Below are positions 34,025-43,495 of a stretch of DNA of 64,000 nucleotides, piece after piece (the first letter of the stretch is position 1; the number at the start of each line of letters is the position of its first letter). Under the pieces are notes generated by a model. The model was not told where the DNA came from. It did no database searches and worked only from the letters and a program-made list of their open reading frames with translations. This DNA comes from Brachybacterium faecium DSM 4810 (GTDB lineage: Bacteria; Actinomycetota; Actinomycetes; Actinomycetales; Dermabacteraceae), in contig CP001643.1 in assembly GCA_000023405.1 (NCBI GenBank), forward strand, positions 2,976,001 to 3,040,000, in the 5' to 3' direction. A program made the position numbers and the translations under genes.

Positions 34025-34552
34025 ATGAGCGAACTGACCCTGGTCGTCCTGCGCCTGGGATTCGTCCTGGCGCTGTGGATCTTCGTCATCGTCGTGGTGC
34101 TCGTGCTGCGCAACGACCTCTTCGGCACCACGGTGGTCACCCGCTCGAGCCGCGACCCGCGCCGCGAGCAGAGGCCGGCCGCGGGGCCGATCGGCGGGGC
34201 GGCCGCCGCGGCCGGCACCGACCCGGCGCAGCTGCGCACCGATCCCGAGGTCACGCAGGCGGCGATGGTGGTCACCGCCGGTCCCCTGCGCGGCACCTCG
34301 CTGACCCTCGGCTCGACCCCGATCCTCATCGGGCGGGCCCCCGAGTGCACGCTCGTGCTCGACGACGACTACGCCTCCAACCGCCATGCCCGCGTGTTCC
34401 AGCGCGACGGCGAGTGGATGGTCGAGGATCTGGGCTCGACGAACGGCACCTTGGTCTCGGGCCGACGGATCGAGGGCGCCGTGCCCTTCCGCCCCGGCGC
34501 CCAGGTGCGGATCGGCCGCACCGAGATCGAACTGAGACGAGGTCCGCGATGA
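34025..34552 (+). CDS. fhaB: FhaB: membrane-anchored FHA domain protein
   Basis: A 175-residue protein with one N-terminal membrane helix (LRLGFVLALWIFVIVVVLVL), a basic linker, and a C-terminal FHA domain (ILIGRAPECTLVLDDDYASN; VEDLGSTNGTLVSGRRI). FhaB proteins bind phosphothreonine and link kinase signalling to division and elongation proteins. It begins 7 bp after fhaA and overlaps pstP by ATGA. Confidence 0.93.
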   Translation: MSELTLVVLRLGFVLALWIFVIVVVLVLRNDLFGTTVVTRSSRDPRREQRPAAGPIGGAAAAAGTDPAQLRTDPEVTQAAMVVTAGPLRGTSLTLGSTPILIGRAPECTLVLDDDYASNRHARVFQRDGEWMVEDLGSTNGTLVSGRRIEGAVPFRPGAQVRIGRTEIELRRGPR

Positions 34553-35949
34553 GCATCGCCCTGCGGTACGCCGCCCGCTCCGACGTCGGCCTCGTGCGGT
34601 CCAACAACCAGGACTCCGGCTACGCCGGCAGCCACCTGCTGGTGGTCGCCGACGGCATGGGCGGGCACGCCGGAGGCGACGTCGCCTCGTCCGTCGCGAT
34701 CGGCCGGCTGGCCCAGCTGGATGCCGAGACCCCCGCCTCCGACATCGTCGCCACGCTCGAGGAGAGCGTGCTCGAGGCCAATCAGGAGATCCTCCGCCGC
34801 GCCCGCGACGAGCCGCAGCTGCGGGGCCTGGGCACCACGATCACCGCCCTGCTGCGCGCGGAGGGCAAGTTCGCCCTCGCCCACATCGGCGACTCCCGCG
34901 CGTACCTGCTGCGCGGCGGCGAGACCACCCAGATCACCAAGGACCACACCTTCGTGCAGCGTCTGCTCGACGAGGGCCGGCTCACCGAGGACGAGGCGGA
35001 GCGCCACCCCCAGCGCTCGGTGCTGATGCGGGTGCTCGGCGACGTCGACGCGGACCCCGAGCTGGACCTCTCGCTGCGCACCGCCCACGCCGGCGACCGC
35101 TGGATGCTCTGCTCCGACGGCCTCTCCGGCCTGGTCTCGCTCGACACGATCGACGCGACCCTCACCGAGTTCGAGGATCCCGGCGAATGCGCCGAGGCGC
35201 TGATCCAGCTGGCCCTCAAGGGCGGCGGCCCGGACAACATCACCTGCATCGTCGCCGACGTGGTGGACCTCGAGGCGCTGCCCCGCGGCGAGGAGGCCCC
35301 CTCCACCGCCCCGCAGATCGTCGGCTCCGCGGCCCGCAACCGCCACGCCCCCACGAGCGCCTCCGGCCCCGCCGCGAAGGCCGCGGCCCTCACCCGCGAG
35401 GAGCCGGAGATCCCCTACGAGGACGAGGACTTCGCCGAGGAGGAGCTGCCCCGCCGCAGCCCCTGGCCGGTGCTCGTCGCGCTGATGCTCCTGCTCGCCC
35501 TGCTGGGCGGGCTGGCCTGGGCCGGGTACGCCTGGTCGCAGCGGCAGTTCTACGTGGGCACCGACGGCACCAACGTGGTGCTCTACCAGGGCCTCTCACA
35601 GGATCTGGGACCGATCTCGATGTCCGAGCCGCTCGAGGTCACCGACATCGCCCTCGAGGACCTGCCCGAGGTGACGCGCCGCCAGGTGGAGAACACGATC
35701 TCCGCCGCGGACCGCGACTCCGCCGAGAAGATCATCGACCGGCTCGAGCAGGTGGCGGTCTCGAACCTGCCGCCGCCCGCCGTCTCCCCGGCGCCCTCCG
35801 ACGGCGGGGGCGCCTCCGATGCGGGAGGAGCCTCCGACGCCGGCGGGGAGGAGAGCGTGATCGAGGGAGGCGCCGCCGAGGACCAGGCCCCGCTGCCCTC
35901 CCGCACCGATCGCACGATCCCTCCCCCCGATGAGGGGGAGGAGACGTAG
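34549..35949 (+). CDS. pstP: PP2C-type Ser/Thr protein phosphatase PstP
   Basis: A 466-residue PPM phosphatase that reverses PknA/PknB phosphorylation. The cytoplasmic catalytic domain (about 1-240) has RSNNQDSGYAGSHLLVVADG with MGGHAGG following, then LGTTITALLRAEGKFALAHI, GDSRAYLLR, LCSDGLSGLVS and GGGPDNITCIVADV, which supply the metal-binding aspartates. A hydrophilic linker leads to one membrane helix at about 305-328 and an extracytoplasmic tail of about 140 residues rich in Gly/Ala/Asp. It overlaps fhaB (ATGA) and rodA (TAGTG). Confidence 0.95.
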   Translation: MSIALRYAARSDVGLVRSNNQDSGYAGSHLLVVADGMGGHAGGDVASSVAIGRLAQLDAETPASDIVATLEESVLEANQEILRRARDEPQLRGLGTTITALLRAEGKFALAHIGDSRAYLLRGGETTQITKDHTFVQRLLDEGRLTEDEAERHPQRSVLMRVLGDVDADPELDLSLRTAHAGDRWMLCSDGLSGLVSLDTIDATLTEFEDPGECAEALIQLALKGGGPDNITCIVADVVDLEALPRGEEAPSTAPQIVGSAARNRHAPTSASGPAAKAAALTREEPEIPYEDEDFAEEELPRRSPWPVLVALMLLLALLGGLAWAGYAWSQRQFYVGTDGTNVVLYQGLSQDLGPISMSEPLEVTDIALEDLPEVTRRQVENTISAADRDSAEKIIDRLEQVAVSNLPPPAVSPAPSDGGGASDAGGASDAGGEESVIEGGAAEDQAPLPSRTDRTIPPPDEGEET

Positions 35950-37340
35950 TGGCCACGATCGTCTCCTACACCGCCCGCCCGCGCCGCCTCACGCAGGCGC
36001 TGCTGCTGGCCTCCGCGGTGGTGATCGGGGTGGGCGCCTACGCCCTGGTCGGCCTCGGCCGGTACGACGAGCTGCCCGCGAACCTCATGCAGTACGGGAT
36101 CGGCGCCGCCGTGCTCGCGCTCGTGCTGCAGATCGCGGTCATGTGGCGCACCCCGTACGCGGATCCGGTGATCCTGCCGCTGGTGATGCTGCTGAACCTG
36201 CTGGGCATCGCGATGATCGAGTCCGTCCATGCCGCGAACGCGATCTACGGGGTCCGCAGCTCGGCCAGCGCCGACCGGCAGATGCTGTGGGCGATCCTCG
36301 GCGTGGTGCTGTGCGTGGCGCTGCTGATCGCGCTGCGGGACCACCGCCGCCTGCGCCGCTACACCTGGATCAGCGCCGTGGTGGGCGCGGTGCTGCTGCT
36401 GCTCCCGCTCGCCCCCGTGATCGGCGATTCCCGCAACGGGTCGAAGATCTGGATCAACATCGCCGGCTACAGCTTCCAGCCCGCGGAGCTGGCGAAGATC
36501 GCCTTCGCGATCTTCTTCGCCGGCTACCTCGTCTCCCGTCGCGACACCCTCGCGCTCGCGGGCCCGAAGGTGCTGGGCATCCACCTGCCGCGCTGGTCCG
36601 ACTTCGGGCCCATCCTGGTGGCGTGGGGCTTCGCGATGGCGGTGCTCGTGTTCCAGACGGACCTGGGCACCTCGCTGATGTTCTTCGGCCTGTTCGTGGC
36701 GATGCTCTACGTGGCCACCGACCGGCTCAGCTGGCTCGTGATCGGGGCGGTGATGTTCCTGCCGCCGGCGATCTTCGCCGCCACCCAGATGGGGCATGTG
36801 CGCACCCGCATCACCTGCTGGCTCGACCCGCTCTCGAGCGCGAACTACGGCTCGTGCGAGCAGATCAGCCAGGGCCTGTTCGGCCTCGCCAACGGCGGCC
36901 TCACCGGGGCCGGGCTCGGCGAGGGCCGGCCCGACGTGGTCCCCCACGCCGAATCGGACTTCATCTTCGCCTCCCTCGCCGAGGAGCTCGGCATGGTCGG
37001 CGCCTTCGCGCTGCTGCTGATCTACCTGCTGCTGGTGCAGCGGGCGCTGCGCGCCGCCGTCGGCATCTCCGACGGCTTCGGCACCCTGCTGGCCGGCGGG
37101 CTCGGCTTCGCGATGGCGCTGCAGGTGTTCGTGGTCGTCGGCGGCGTCACCCGGGTGATCCCGCTGACCGGCCTGACCCTCCCCTTCCTCGCCGCGGGCG
37201 GCAGCTCGCTGGTGTGCAACTGGCTCATCGCCGGGATCCTGGTGCGCCTCTCGGACGCGGCCCGTCGGCCCGCCGCCCGCCAGGTGCCGGGCACCGCTCC
37301 CGCGGCCGCGCCGCGCCCCGGCCAGGAGGTGAGCGCATGA
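35949..37340 (+). CDS. rodA: SEDS peptidoglycan glycosyltransferase (RodA/FtsW family)
   Basis: A 463-residue protein with about twelve membrane segments. Conserved blocks are GSKIWINIAGYSFQPAELAK, VFQTDLGTSLMFFGLFVAML with the catalytic aspartate, and AESDFIFASLAEELGMVGAF plus IPLTGLTLPFLAAGGSSLV. These polymerise lipid II together with a cognate class B PBP, here the adjacent pbpA. By synteny with mycobacteria this is the elongation-type RodA rather than FtsW. The GTG start overlaps the pstP stop, and the stop overlaps pbpA by ATGA. Confidence 0.95.
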   Translation: MATIVSYTARPRRLTQALLLASAVVIGVGAYALVGLGRYDELPANLMQYGIGAAVLALVLQIAVMWRTPYADPVILPLVMLLNLLGIAMIESVHAANAIYGVRSSASADRQMLWAILGVVLCVALLIALRDHRRLRRYTWISAVVGAVLLLLPLAPVIGDSRNGSKIWINIAGYSFQPAELAKIAFAIFFAGYLVSRRDTLALAGPKVLGIHLPRWSDFGPILVAWGFAMAVLVFQTDLGTSLMFFGLFVAMLYVATDRLSWLVIGAVMFLPPAIFAATQMGHVRTRITCWLDPLSSANYGSCEQISQGLFGLANGGLTGAGLGEGRPDVVPHAESDFIFASLAEELGMVGAFALLLIYLLLVQRALRAAVGISDGFGTLLAGGLGFAMALQVFVVVGGVTRVIPLTGLTLPFLAAGGSSLVCNWLIAGILVRLSDAARRPAARQVPGTAPAAAPRPGQEVSA

Positions 37341-38782
37341 ACCGTCCGCTGCGCCATGTGTGGCTCGTGATCGGCGTGCTCTTCGTGCTGCTGTTCACCT
37401 CGACCACCTACTTCCAGGTCGTCGCCCAGGGGCGCCTGAACGCCCACGGGCAGAACGACCGCACCCTGTACAACGAGTACGGCCGCCACCGCGGCCCGAT
37501 CGTGGTGGACGGCCACGCGATCGCCTCCTCCCAGGAATCCGGCGACACCTACGGCTACCTGCGCACCTACGATCCCGGCGCGATGTACGCCCCGGTGACC
37601 GGGTACTACTCGGTGGTGTACGGCTTCACCGGCATCGAGCGCACCCTGAACGACACCCTCTCGGGGGAGGCCGACGCGCTGTTCTACCACCGCATCTCGG
37701 ACATCCTCTCGGGCCGGCAGGGGCGCGGCGCGACGGTCGAGCTCACCCTCGACTCGGCGGCGCAGGAGGCGGCGTGGAAGGCGCTCGAGGGCCGGCGCGG
37801 CGCCGCGGTCGCCCTGGACCCGGAGACCGGAGCGGTGCTCGCGATGGTCTCCGCCCCCAGCTTCGACCCCAACCGCCTCGCCTCCCACGACGGTCCCGCC
37901 GTGGCCGAGTCCTGGACCGCGCTGAACGACGATCCGGACCGCCCGCTGACCAACCGCGCGATCGGCGGGGACCTCTACCCGCCCGGCTCCGCGTTCAAGC
38001 TCGTCGTCGCCTCCGCGGCGCTCGAATCCGGGCAGTACACCGCCGACTCGGAGATCCCCGGGCCCGGCACCTGGCAGCTGCCGAACTCCTCCGCGGTGAT
38101 GAACAACCACGCCTCGGGAGGCACCGAGCCCTGCGGGCCGGATGACACCTCCACGCTCGCCGACGCGCTGCGGCAGTCCTGCAACACCTCCTTCGCGCAG
38201 CTCGGGGTGGACCTCGGCGAGGAGCAGCTGCGCGAGACCGCGGAGGGCTTCGGCTTCGGCGAGCGCCTCGAGGTGCCGCTGTCGGTGACGCCCTCGACGA
38301 TCGGCGAGGACCTCGACGACGCGCAGCTGGCCACCACCTCGATCGGGCAGTACGAGACGCGGGTGACGCCGCTGCAGATGGCGATGGTGGCCGGGACGTT
38401 CGCGAACGACGGGGTGACCATGGAGCCGCAGCTGGTGCAGGCGGTGCGCACGAACGACCTCTCCACCGTCGCCGAGCTCACCCCGAAGGAGCTGGGCCAG
38501 CCGCTGAGCGCCGCGAACGCCGCGCAGATGCGGCAGATGATGGTGGGCGTGGTCGAGGACGGCACCGGCACCGCCGCGGCGATCGACGGTGCCGAGGTGG
38601 GCGGCAAGACCGGCACCGCCCAGTGGGGCGAGGACCGTGCGCCCCACTCCTGGTACGTGGGCTACGGGCAGCAGGAGGACCGGAAGATCGCTGTGGCGGT
38701 CGTGGTCGAGGAGGGCGGATACGGCTCGCGCACTGCGGCGCCGATCGCCAAGGACGTGATGGAGGCGGTGATCCGGCCATGA
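37337..38782 (+). CDS. pbpA: Penicillin-binding protein A (class B transpeptidase)
   Basis: A 481-residue D,D-transpeptidase with an N-terminal membrane helix (VWLVIGVLFVLLFTSTTYFQ). The penicillin-binding domain has the three motifs in order: SxxK in YPPGSAFKLVVASAALE, SxN in LRQSCNTSFAQLG, and KTGT in GGKTGTAQWGEDRAPHSWYV. It works with the SEDS protein encoded just upstream. Overlaps of ATGA at both ends keep it in the operon. Length is normal for mycobacterial PbpA. Confidence 0.95.
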   Translation: MNRPLRHVWLVIGVLFVLLFTSTTYFQVVAQGRLNAHGQNDRTLYNEYGRHRGPIVVDGHAIASSQESGDTYGYLRTYDPGAMYAPVTGYYSVVYGFTGIERTLNDTLSGEADALFYHRISDILSGRQGRGATVELTLDSAAQEAAWKALEGRRGAAVALDPETGAVLAMVSAPSFDPNRLASHDGPAVAESWTALNDDPDRPLTNRAIGGDLYPPGSAFKLVVASAALESGQYTADSEIPGPGTWQLPNSSAVMNNHASGGTEPCGPDDTSTLADALRQSCNTSFAQLGVDLGEEQLRETAEGFGFGERLEVPLSVTPSTIGEDLDDAQLATTSIGQYETRVTPLQMAMVAGTFANDGVTMEPQLVQAVRTNDLSTVAELTPKELGQPLSAANAAQMRQMMVGVVEDGTGTAAAIDGAEVGGKTGTAQWGEDRAPHSWYVGYGQQEDRKIAVAVVVEEGGYGSRTAAPIAKDVMEAVIRP

Positions 38783-40395
38783 GGACCGAACCGGGGCTCG
38801 TGCTCGAAGGACGCTATGAACTGACGTCTCTGATCGCCACCGGCGGGATGGGCCAGGTCTGGAAGGGGCATGACCAGGAGCTCGACCGCGAGGTCGCGGT
38901 CAAGGTGCTGCGCGAGGAGTACGCCGGGGACGACGGCTTCCTCAAGCGGTTCCGCGCCGAGGCCCGCCACACCGCCGCCCTCTCGCACGACGGCATCGCG
39001 GCGCTGTACGACTACGGCGAGCTCGACGGCCGCGCCTACATCGTGATGGAGCTGTGCCCGGGCCGGCCGCTCTCGGACATCATCGAGGAGAACTCCCGCG
39101 GGCTGCCCGAGAAGCGGGTGGTCTCGCTGCTCATCGAGCTCGCGCGGGCGCTGGACGCCGCCCACTCCAAGGGTGTGGTGCACCGCGATGTGAAGCCCGA
39201 GAACGTGCTGGTCGACGAGAAGAACGACTGGGCCATGAAGATCACCGACTTCGGGATCGCGCGCAGCAAGGACCAGGCCCGGCTGACGAAGACGGGCCTG
39301 GTGATGGGCACCGCCCAGTACCTCTCCCCCGAGCAGGCGATGGGCAAGCAGGCCACCTCCCTCTCGGACATCTACGCGCTGGGCATCGTGGGCTACGAGA
39401 TGCTCAACGGCCGGCGTCCCTTCACCGGCTCGAGCCAGGTGGAGATCGCGATGGCGCAGGTCAAGCAGCAGCCGCCGGAGCTGTCGGAGGAGATCAACGC
39501 CGACCTGCGCCGCCTGGTGATGATGATGCTGGCCAAGGCGCCCGCGAACCGTCCCCGCTCCGCGGCGGCCGTCTCGCGGATCCTCGAGGCGATCCAGCGC
39601 GGTGTCGAGCCGCGCTTCACCACCGGCGCGATCCCCATGACGCGGGTCGAGGATCACGACTGGACCGGCGAGAACCGCATCCGCCCCGGCGGCACGGGCG
39701 GGGCGGGCACCGGCACCGCCGGCGGCCCCGGCGGGAGCGGCGCGACCGGCTCCGGCGGGAGCGACACGGGAGAGCACGGTCGTCGGACGGGGACCTCCCC
39801 CACCGGGACCCGCACCGCCGCGATGCCGCTGCCGCTGTCCGGGCGCGGGCGCGGGATCCGGCACCGCTCGGGCGCCTCGGGCCCCTCGGCCCTCTCGGCC
39901 GCCTCCGCCGGCTCGGCGCCGCGGCGCAGCTCCCGCTCGGGGCGCTCGGCGAGCTCGGCCGGCTCGGCCCTCTCGGCCGCCTCCGCGCTCTCGGCGAGCT
40001 CCGCCCGCTCGGCGGCCTCCCCCGCCCCGGCGCCCGGTGCCGGCAGCGGCTCCTCCCCCTCTGCCCGGGGCGACCGGCGCCTGCGGGACGCACGGCCCCG
40101 CGGGGTCGGCGCCTTCGACGACGTGGACACCCCGAACTCCTCGCGCACCGTGCGCGGCACCTCCACCACCGGCCGGCAGTTCGCGGGCATGTCGCTGCCG
40201 GGCCTGGTGCTGGTGATCTTCGTGGTCCTGGCGATCCTCGTCGCGATCGCGGGCGGGCTGGGCTGGATCCCGCTGGGCGCGGCGGGACTGGATGGGACGG
40301 AGGTCTCCCGCCTCGCGGCAGGAGGCGCGCAGTCGGCAACTACGATGGACGCAGCGGTCGTGGTCGACCACGGTACGAGGACGGGTGTGGAGTGA
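38779..40395 (+). CDS. pknA: Ser/Thr protein kinase PknA
   Basis: A 538-residue receptor-like kinase. The kinase domain (about 10-275) has the Gly loop LIATGGMGQVWKGHDQELDR, VAVKVL, the catalytic loop GVVHRDVKPENVLVDEKN, ITDFGIARS and the activation segment VMGTAQYLSPEQA. Residues about 295-470 are a low-complexity Gly/Thr then Ser/Ala/Arg-rich linker (LSAASALSASSARSAAS). A membrane helix follows (LVLVIFVVLAILVAIAGGLG), then about 45 extracytoplasmic residues with no recognisable sensor. In mycobacteria PknA is essential for growth and shape. It overlaps pbpA (ATGA) and pknB (GTGA). Confidence 0.94.
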   Translation: MRTEPGLVLEGRYELTSLIATGGMGQVWKGHDQELDREVAVKVLREEYAGDDGFLKRFRAEARHTAALSHDGIAALYDYGELDGRAYIVMELCPGRPLSDIIEENSRGLPEKRVVSLLIELARALDAAHSKGVVHRDVKPENVLVDEKNDWAMKITDFGIARSKDQARLTKTGLVMGTAQYLSPEQAMGKQATSLSDIYALGIVGYEMLNGRRPFTGSSQVEIAMAQVKQQPPELSEEINADLRRLVMMMLAKAPANRPRSAAAVSRILEAIQRGVEPRFTTGAIPMTRVEDHDWTGENRIRPGGTGGAGTGTAGGPGGSGATGSGGSDTGEHGRRTGTSPTGTRTAAMPLPLSGRGRGIRHRSGASGPSALSAASAGSAPRRSSRSGRSASSAGSALSAASALSASSARSAASPAPAPGAGSGSSPSARGDRRLRDARPRGVGAFDDVDTPNSSRTVRGTSTTGRQFAGMSLPGLVLVIFVVLAILVAIAGGLGWIPLGAAGLDGTEVSRLAAGGAQSATTMDAAVVVDHGTRTGVE

Positions 40396-42602
40396 GCGAA
40401 GACAAGGTGGTCCTGGGCGGACGCTACCGCCTGGGCAGGATCCTCGGCACCGGGGGCATGGCCGAGGTGTTCCTCGCCGAGGACACCCGCCTGCACCGCA
40501 CGGTCGCCGTGAAGGTGCTGCGCTCCGACCTGGCCCGTGACGCGAACTTCCAGGAGCGCTTCCGGCGGGAGGCGCACAGCGCCGCCTCGCTGAACCATCC
40601 CTCGATCGTGGCCGTGTACGACACCGGCGAGGAGCAGCAGGCCACCATCACCGGGGCCGACGTCACCATCCCCTACATCGTGATGGAGTACGTGCAGGGC
40701 CGCACCCTGCGCGAGCTCATCGACCCCGAGCACCCGATGGACGCCCAGCAGGCCGGCGAGATCATGGCCGCGCTGCTCAGCGCCCTGGAGTACTCGCACC
40801 GGGCCGGGATCGTGCACCGCGACATCAAGCCCGGCAACATCATGATCAACGAGGCCGGCGCGGTGAAGGTGATGGACTTCGGCATCGCCCGCGCGATCGC
40901 CGACGCGACCAGCGCGATGACCGCGACCCAGGCCGTGATGGGCACCGCCCAGTACCTCTCCCCCGAGCAGGCCCGCGGCCAGCTGGTCGACGCCCGCTCC
41001 GACATCTACTCCGCCGCGTGCGTGATGTACGAGATGCTCACCGGGCGCCCGCCGTTCACCGGGGACACGCCCGTCTCGATCGCGTACCAGCACGTGCGCG
41101 AGGAGCCGCACCCGCCCTCGGCCTACAACCCCGCGATCTCCCCCGCGCTGGACGCGATCATCCTCACCGGGCTCACGAAGGACCGCGAGCAGCGCTACCC
41201 GAGCGCCGTCGCCTTCTCCCGCGACATCGCCGCCGTGGTCGCGGGCCGTCCCCCGACCCTCGTGCAGGGCTCCGGCGCCGCGGGCGAGGACCCCGAGGCC
41301 ACGACCGTGCTCGGCCCCGTGGACGACCCCACCGAGGCGCTGCCCGCCATGGCCGCCGGGACCGCGGGCGCCGCGGGCCTCGGCGCGGCGGGCGTCGGCG
41401 CGGCCGCGGGGCTGCGCAGCCAGAACTGGAGCGGCAGCTCGGCGGCGACGCCGAACACCGGCCCGCTCGCCCTCCACGGGCCCGAGGAGATCGAGCCCGA
41501 GGAGGAGCACCGCAAGCCCTGGTGGCTGATCATCCTGGTGATCGTCGCCGTGCTCGCCCTGGTCGGCGCCGCGCTCGCGGTGTTCAAGCCCTGGGACCAG
41601 AGCCCCGAGACCGTCCCCGTCCCGGCGGTCGCCGGCGAGAGCGAGGACGACGCCCGCTCGATCCTGCGCGACGCCGGGCTCGATCCCGAGTTCGTGCAGG
41701 AGGAGTCCCAGGAGGTCGACGCGGGCATCGTCATCGGCTCGAACCCCGACGAGGGCGAGGAGGTCGAGGTCGGCTCGAGCGTCGAGGTGACGGTCTCCCT
41801 GGGGCCGGCCGCCGTCGAGGTGCCGGACCTCGTGGACACGCCCCGAGAGGACGCCGAGAAGCTGCTCGAGGATGCCGGCCTCGTCCCCCGCTACGTGGAC
41901 AGCGAGGACAAGAAGAACACCGAGCGCGGGCTCATCACCCGCTCGGACCCGGCCGCCGGCAGCCCCGCGAAGAAGGGCGACGAGGTCGAGATCTGGGACG
42001 CCACCGGCAGCTACACCGTGCCCGACGTGGTGCTCACCGATCTCGACAGCGCGACCGCGACCCTCGAGGACATCGGCTTCGAGGTGAAGAGCACCGAGCG
42101 CCCGGACGGCGATCACGATCCCGGCACGGTGCTCGAGCAGACGCCGCCGGCCGGCAGCTCCGAGTCGATCGGCTCCACGATCCGCCTCGTGGTCGCCGCC
42201 CCGGAGGGCCCCGTCGCCGTCCCGAACGTCACCGGGCAGTCGCTCTCCGACGCCCAGAAGGCGCTCGAGGAGGCCGGCTTCGGCCACACCCCCACCCGCG
42301 AGCACTCGGACTCCGTCGAGGAGGGCCGCGTGATCCGCACCGAGCCGGCCGCGAACGAGAAGATCGAGCGCGGCACCACGGTGACGATCGTGGTCTCCTC
42401 CGGCCCGGAGCCCACGCAGGAACCCACCGAGACCCCCACGGAGGACCCCTCGGAGTCGCCCACCGAGTCCCCCTCGGAGAGTCCGAGCGAGTCGCCCTCC
42501 GAGTCGCCCTCCGAGTCGCCCAGCGACGACCCCGGGGACGGAGAGGACGATTCGGGCGGCGGTGCAGGCAACGGCGAAGGGAACGGCGATGGCGGAGACT
42601 GA
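40392..42602 (+). CDS. pknB: Ser/Thr protein kinase PknB with four PASTA domains
   Basis: A 736-residue sensor kinase. The kinase domain (about 10-280) has ILGTGGMAEVFLAEDTRLHR, IVHRDIKPGNIMINEAG, VMDFGIARAIADATSAM and VMGTAQYLSPEQARGQLVDA. A linker leads to the membrane helix at about 375-400 (WWLIILVIVAVLALVGAALA). Four PASTA domains follow from about residues 406, 473, 540 and 606; these bind peptidoglycan fragments or lipid II. The last 65 residues are an unusual acidic Ser/Glu/Pro repeat tail (ESPSESPSESPS) ending in Gly/Asp. The GTG start overlaps the pknA stop, and the 3' end overlaps pabA by 14 bp. Confidence 0.95.
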   Translation: MSEDKVVLGGRYRLGRILGTGGMAEVFLAEDTRLHRTVAVKVLRSDLARDANFQERFRREAHSAASLNHPSIVAVYDTGEEQQATITGADVTIPYIVMEYVQGRTLRELIDPEHPMDAQQAGEIMAALLSALEYSHRAGIVHRDIKPGNIMINEAGAVKVMDFGIARAIADATSAMTATQAVMGTAQYLSPEQARGQLVDARSDIYSAACVMYEMLTGRPPFTGDTPVSIAYQHVREEPHPPSAYNPAISPALDAIILTGLTKDREQRYPSAVAFSRDIAAVVAGRPPTLVQGSGAAGEDPEATTVLGPVDDPTEALPAMAAGTAGAAGLGAAGVGAAAGLRSQNWSGSSAATPNTGPLALHGPEEIEPEEEHRKPWWLIILVIVAVLALVGAALAVFKPWDQSPETVPVPAVAGESEDDARSILRDAGLDPEFVQEESQEVDAGIVIGSNPDEGEEVEVGSSVEVTVSLGPAAVEVPDLVDTPREDAEKLLEDAGLVPRYVDSEDKKNTERGLITRSDPAAGSPAKKGDEVEIWDATGSYTVPDVVLTDLDSATATLEDIGFEVKSTERPDGDHDPGTVLEQTPPAGSSESIGSTIRLVVAAPEGPVAVPNVTGQSLSDAQKALEEAGFGHTPTREHSDSVEEGRVIRTEPAANEKIERGTTVTIVVSSGPEPTQEPTETPTEDPSESPTESPSESPSESPSESPSESPSDDPGDGEDDSGGGAGNGEGNGDGGD

Positions 42603-43278
42603 CCGCACGGACCGGCACACGGCCCCGGGGGCGCCGACGGCGCGGATCCTGGTGATCGACAACTACGACAGCTTCGTCTTCACCATCGTCGGCTACCTGC
42701 AGCAGATGGGTGCCGAGACGGTCGTGGTGCGCAACGACGAGGTCCCGCAGGACGCCGACGGCGCCGTGGACCTCGCCGGCGTCGACGGGGTGCTGGTCTC
42801 CCCCGGCCCCGGCAATCCGACCACCGCCGGGCGCTCGCTCGAGGTGATCGGCGCGTGCGCGGCCCGCGAGGTGCCGATGCTCGGGGTGTGCCTCGGCCAT
42901 CAGGCGCTCGGCCAGTACTTCGGCGCCACCGTCGCGCATTCCCCGCAGCTCATGCACGGGCGCACCAGCGAGCTCACGCACGAGGGCGCGAGCGTGTTCG
43001 CCTGCGCCCCCTCCCCGATGACCGCCACCCGCTACCACTCGCTGACCGTGGTGCCGGAGACGATCCCGCCGGAGCTCGAGGTCACCGCCCGCACCGCCGA
43101 CGGCATGGTGATGGGCCTCGCGCACCGCGAGCTGCCGCTGCACGGGGTCCAGTTCCACCCCGAGTCGGTGCTCACCGAGAACGGGCACCTCATGCTCGCC
43201 CGCTTCCTCGAGCTGTGCGACGGCCGCGACGCCGTGCAGCGCTCGGCGGGGCTGAAGCCCCTCATGACCGCCGGCTGA
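42589..43278 (+). CDS. pabA: Class I glutamine amidotransferase, aminodeoxychorismate/anthranilate synthase subunit II
   Basis: A 229-residue glutaminase subunit that releases ammonia for a chorismate-using partner. It has ILVIDNYDSFVFTIVGYLQQ, VLVSPGPGNPTTAG, the nucleophile block MLGVCLGHQALGQYFG, and the His-Glu pair in LHGVQFHPESVLTENGHLML. PabA and TrpG are hard to tell apart by sequence, and no pabB or trpE lies nearby. It sits directly after pknB as in other actinobacteria. The ATG at 42589 follows GAAGGG and lies inside the end of pknB. Confidence 0.9.
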   Translation: MAETDRTDRHTAPGAPTARILVIDNYDSFVFTIVGYLQQMGAETVVVRNDEVPQDADGAVDLAGVDGVLVSPGPGNPTTAGRSLEVIGACAAREVPMLGVCLGHQALGQYFGATVAHSPQLMHGRTSELTHEGASVFACAPSPMTATRYHSLTVVPETIPPELEVTARTADGMVMGLAHRELPLHGVQFHPESVLTENGHLMLARFLELCDGRDAVQRSAGLKPLMTAG

Positions 43279-43279
43279 G

Positions 43280-43495
43280 TCAGCTCCTGAGGAGCGCGGC
43301 TGTGGGGGATGCAGCGGCGGGGTGCGCTGCTGCAGGATGCGCGCCGACGAGGCCGTCGTTGAAGGGCATGTGGGGCGCGATCGCCGGGAACACCCAGCCG
43401 AACAGCGCCACGACGATCGCGGCGAGCAGCACCACCGTGATCAGGATCCGCACCCACAGCGGGCCGGGCAGGTGCCGGAACAACCAGCCGTACAT
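43280..43495 (-). CDS. Small single-pass membrane protein, function unknown
   Basis: A 71-residue protein, MYGWLFRHLPGPLWVRILIT, with one membrane helix (about 16-38, ILITVVLLAAIVVALFGWVF) and an Ala/Pro/His tail. Short proteins with this opening are common beside the pknB-pabA region of actinobacteria; I know no function. The ATG overlaps the sortase stop (TGATG) and has GAGGAGGAG upstream. It converges with pabA, 1 bp apart. Confidence 0.8.
   Translation of the reverse strand: MYGWLFRHLPGPLWVRILITVVLLAAIVVALFGWVFPAIAPHMPFNDGLVGAHPAAAHPAAASPTAALLRS

Noticed and set aside
39654..42662. A 1002-codon minus-strand open frame
   Set aside because: It is antisense to pknA/pknB, which have full domain structure; the translated sequence is compositionally random for GC-rich DNA.
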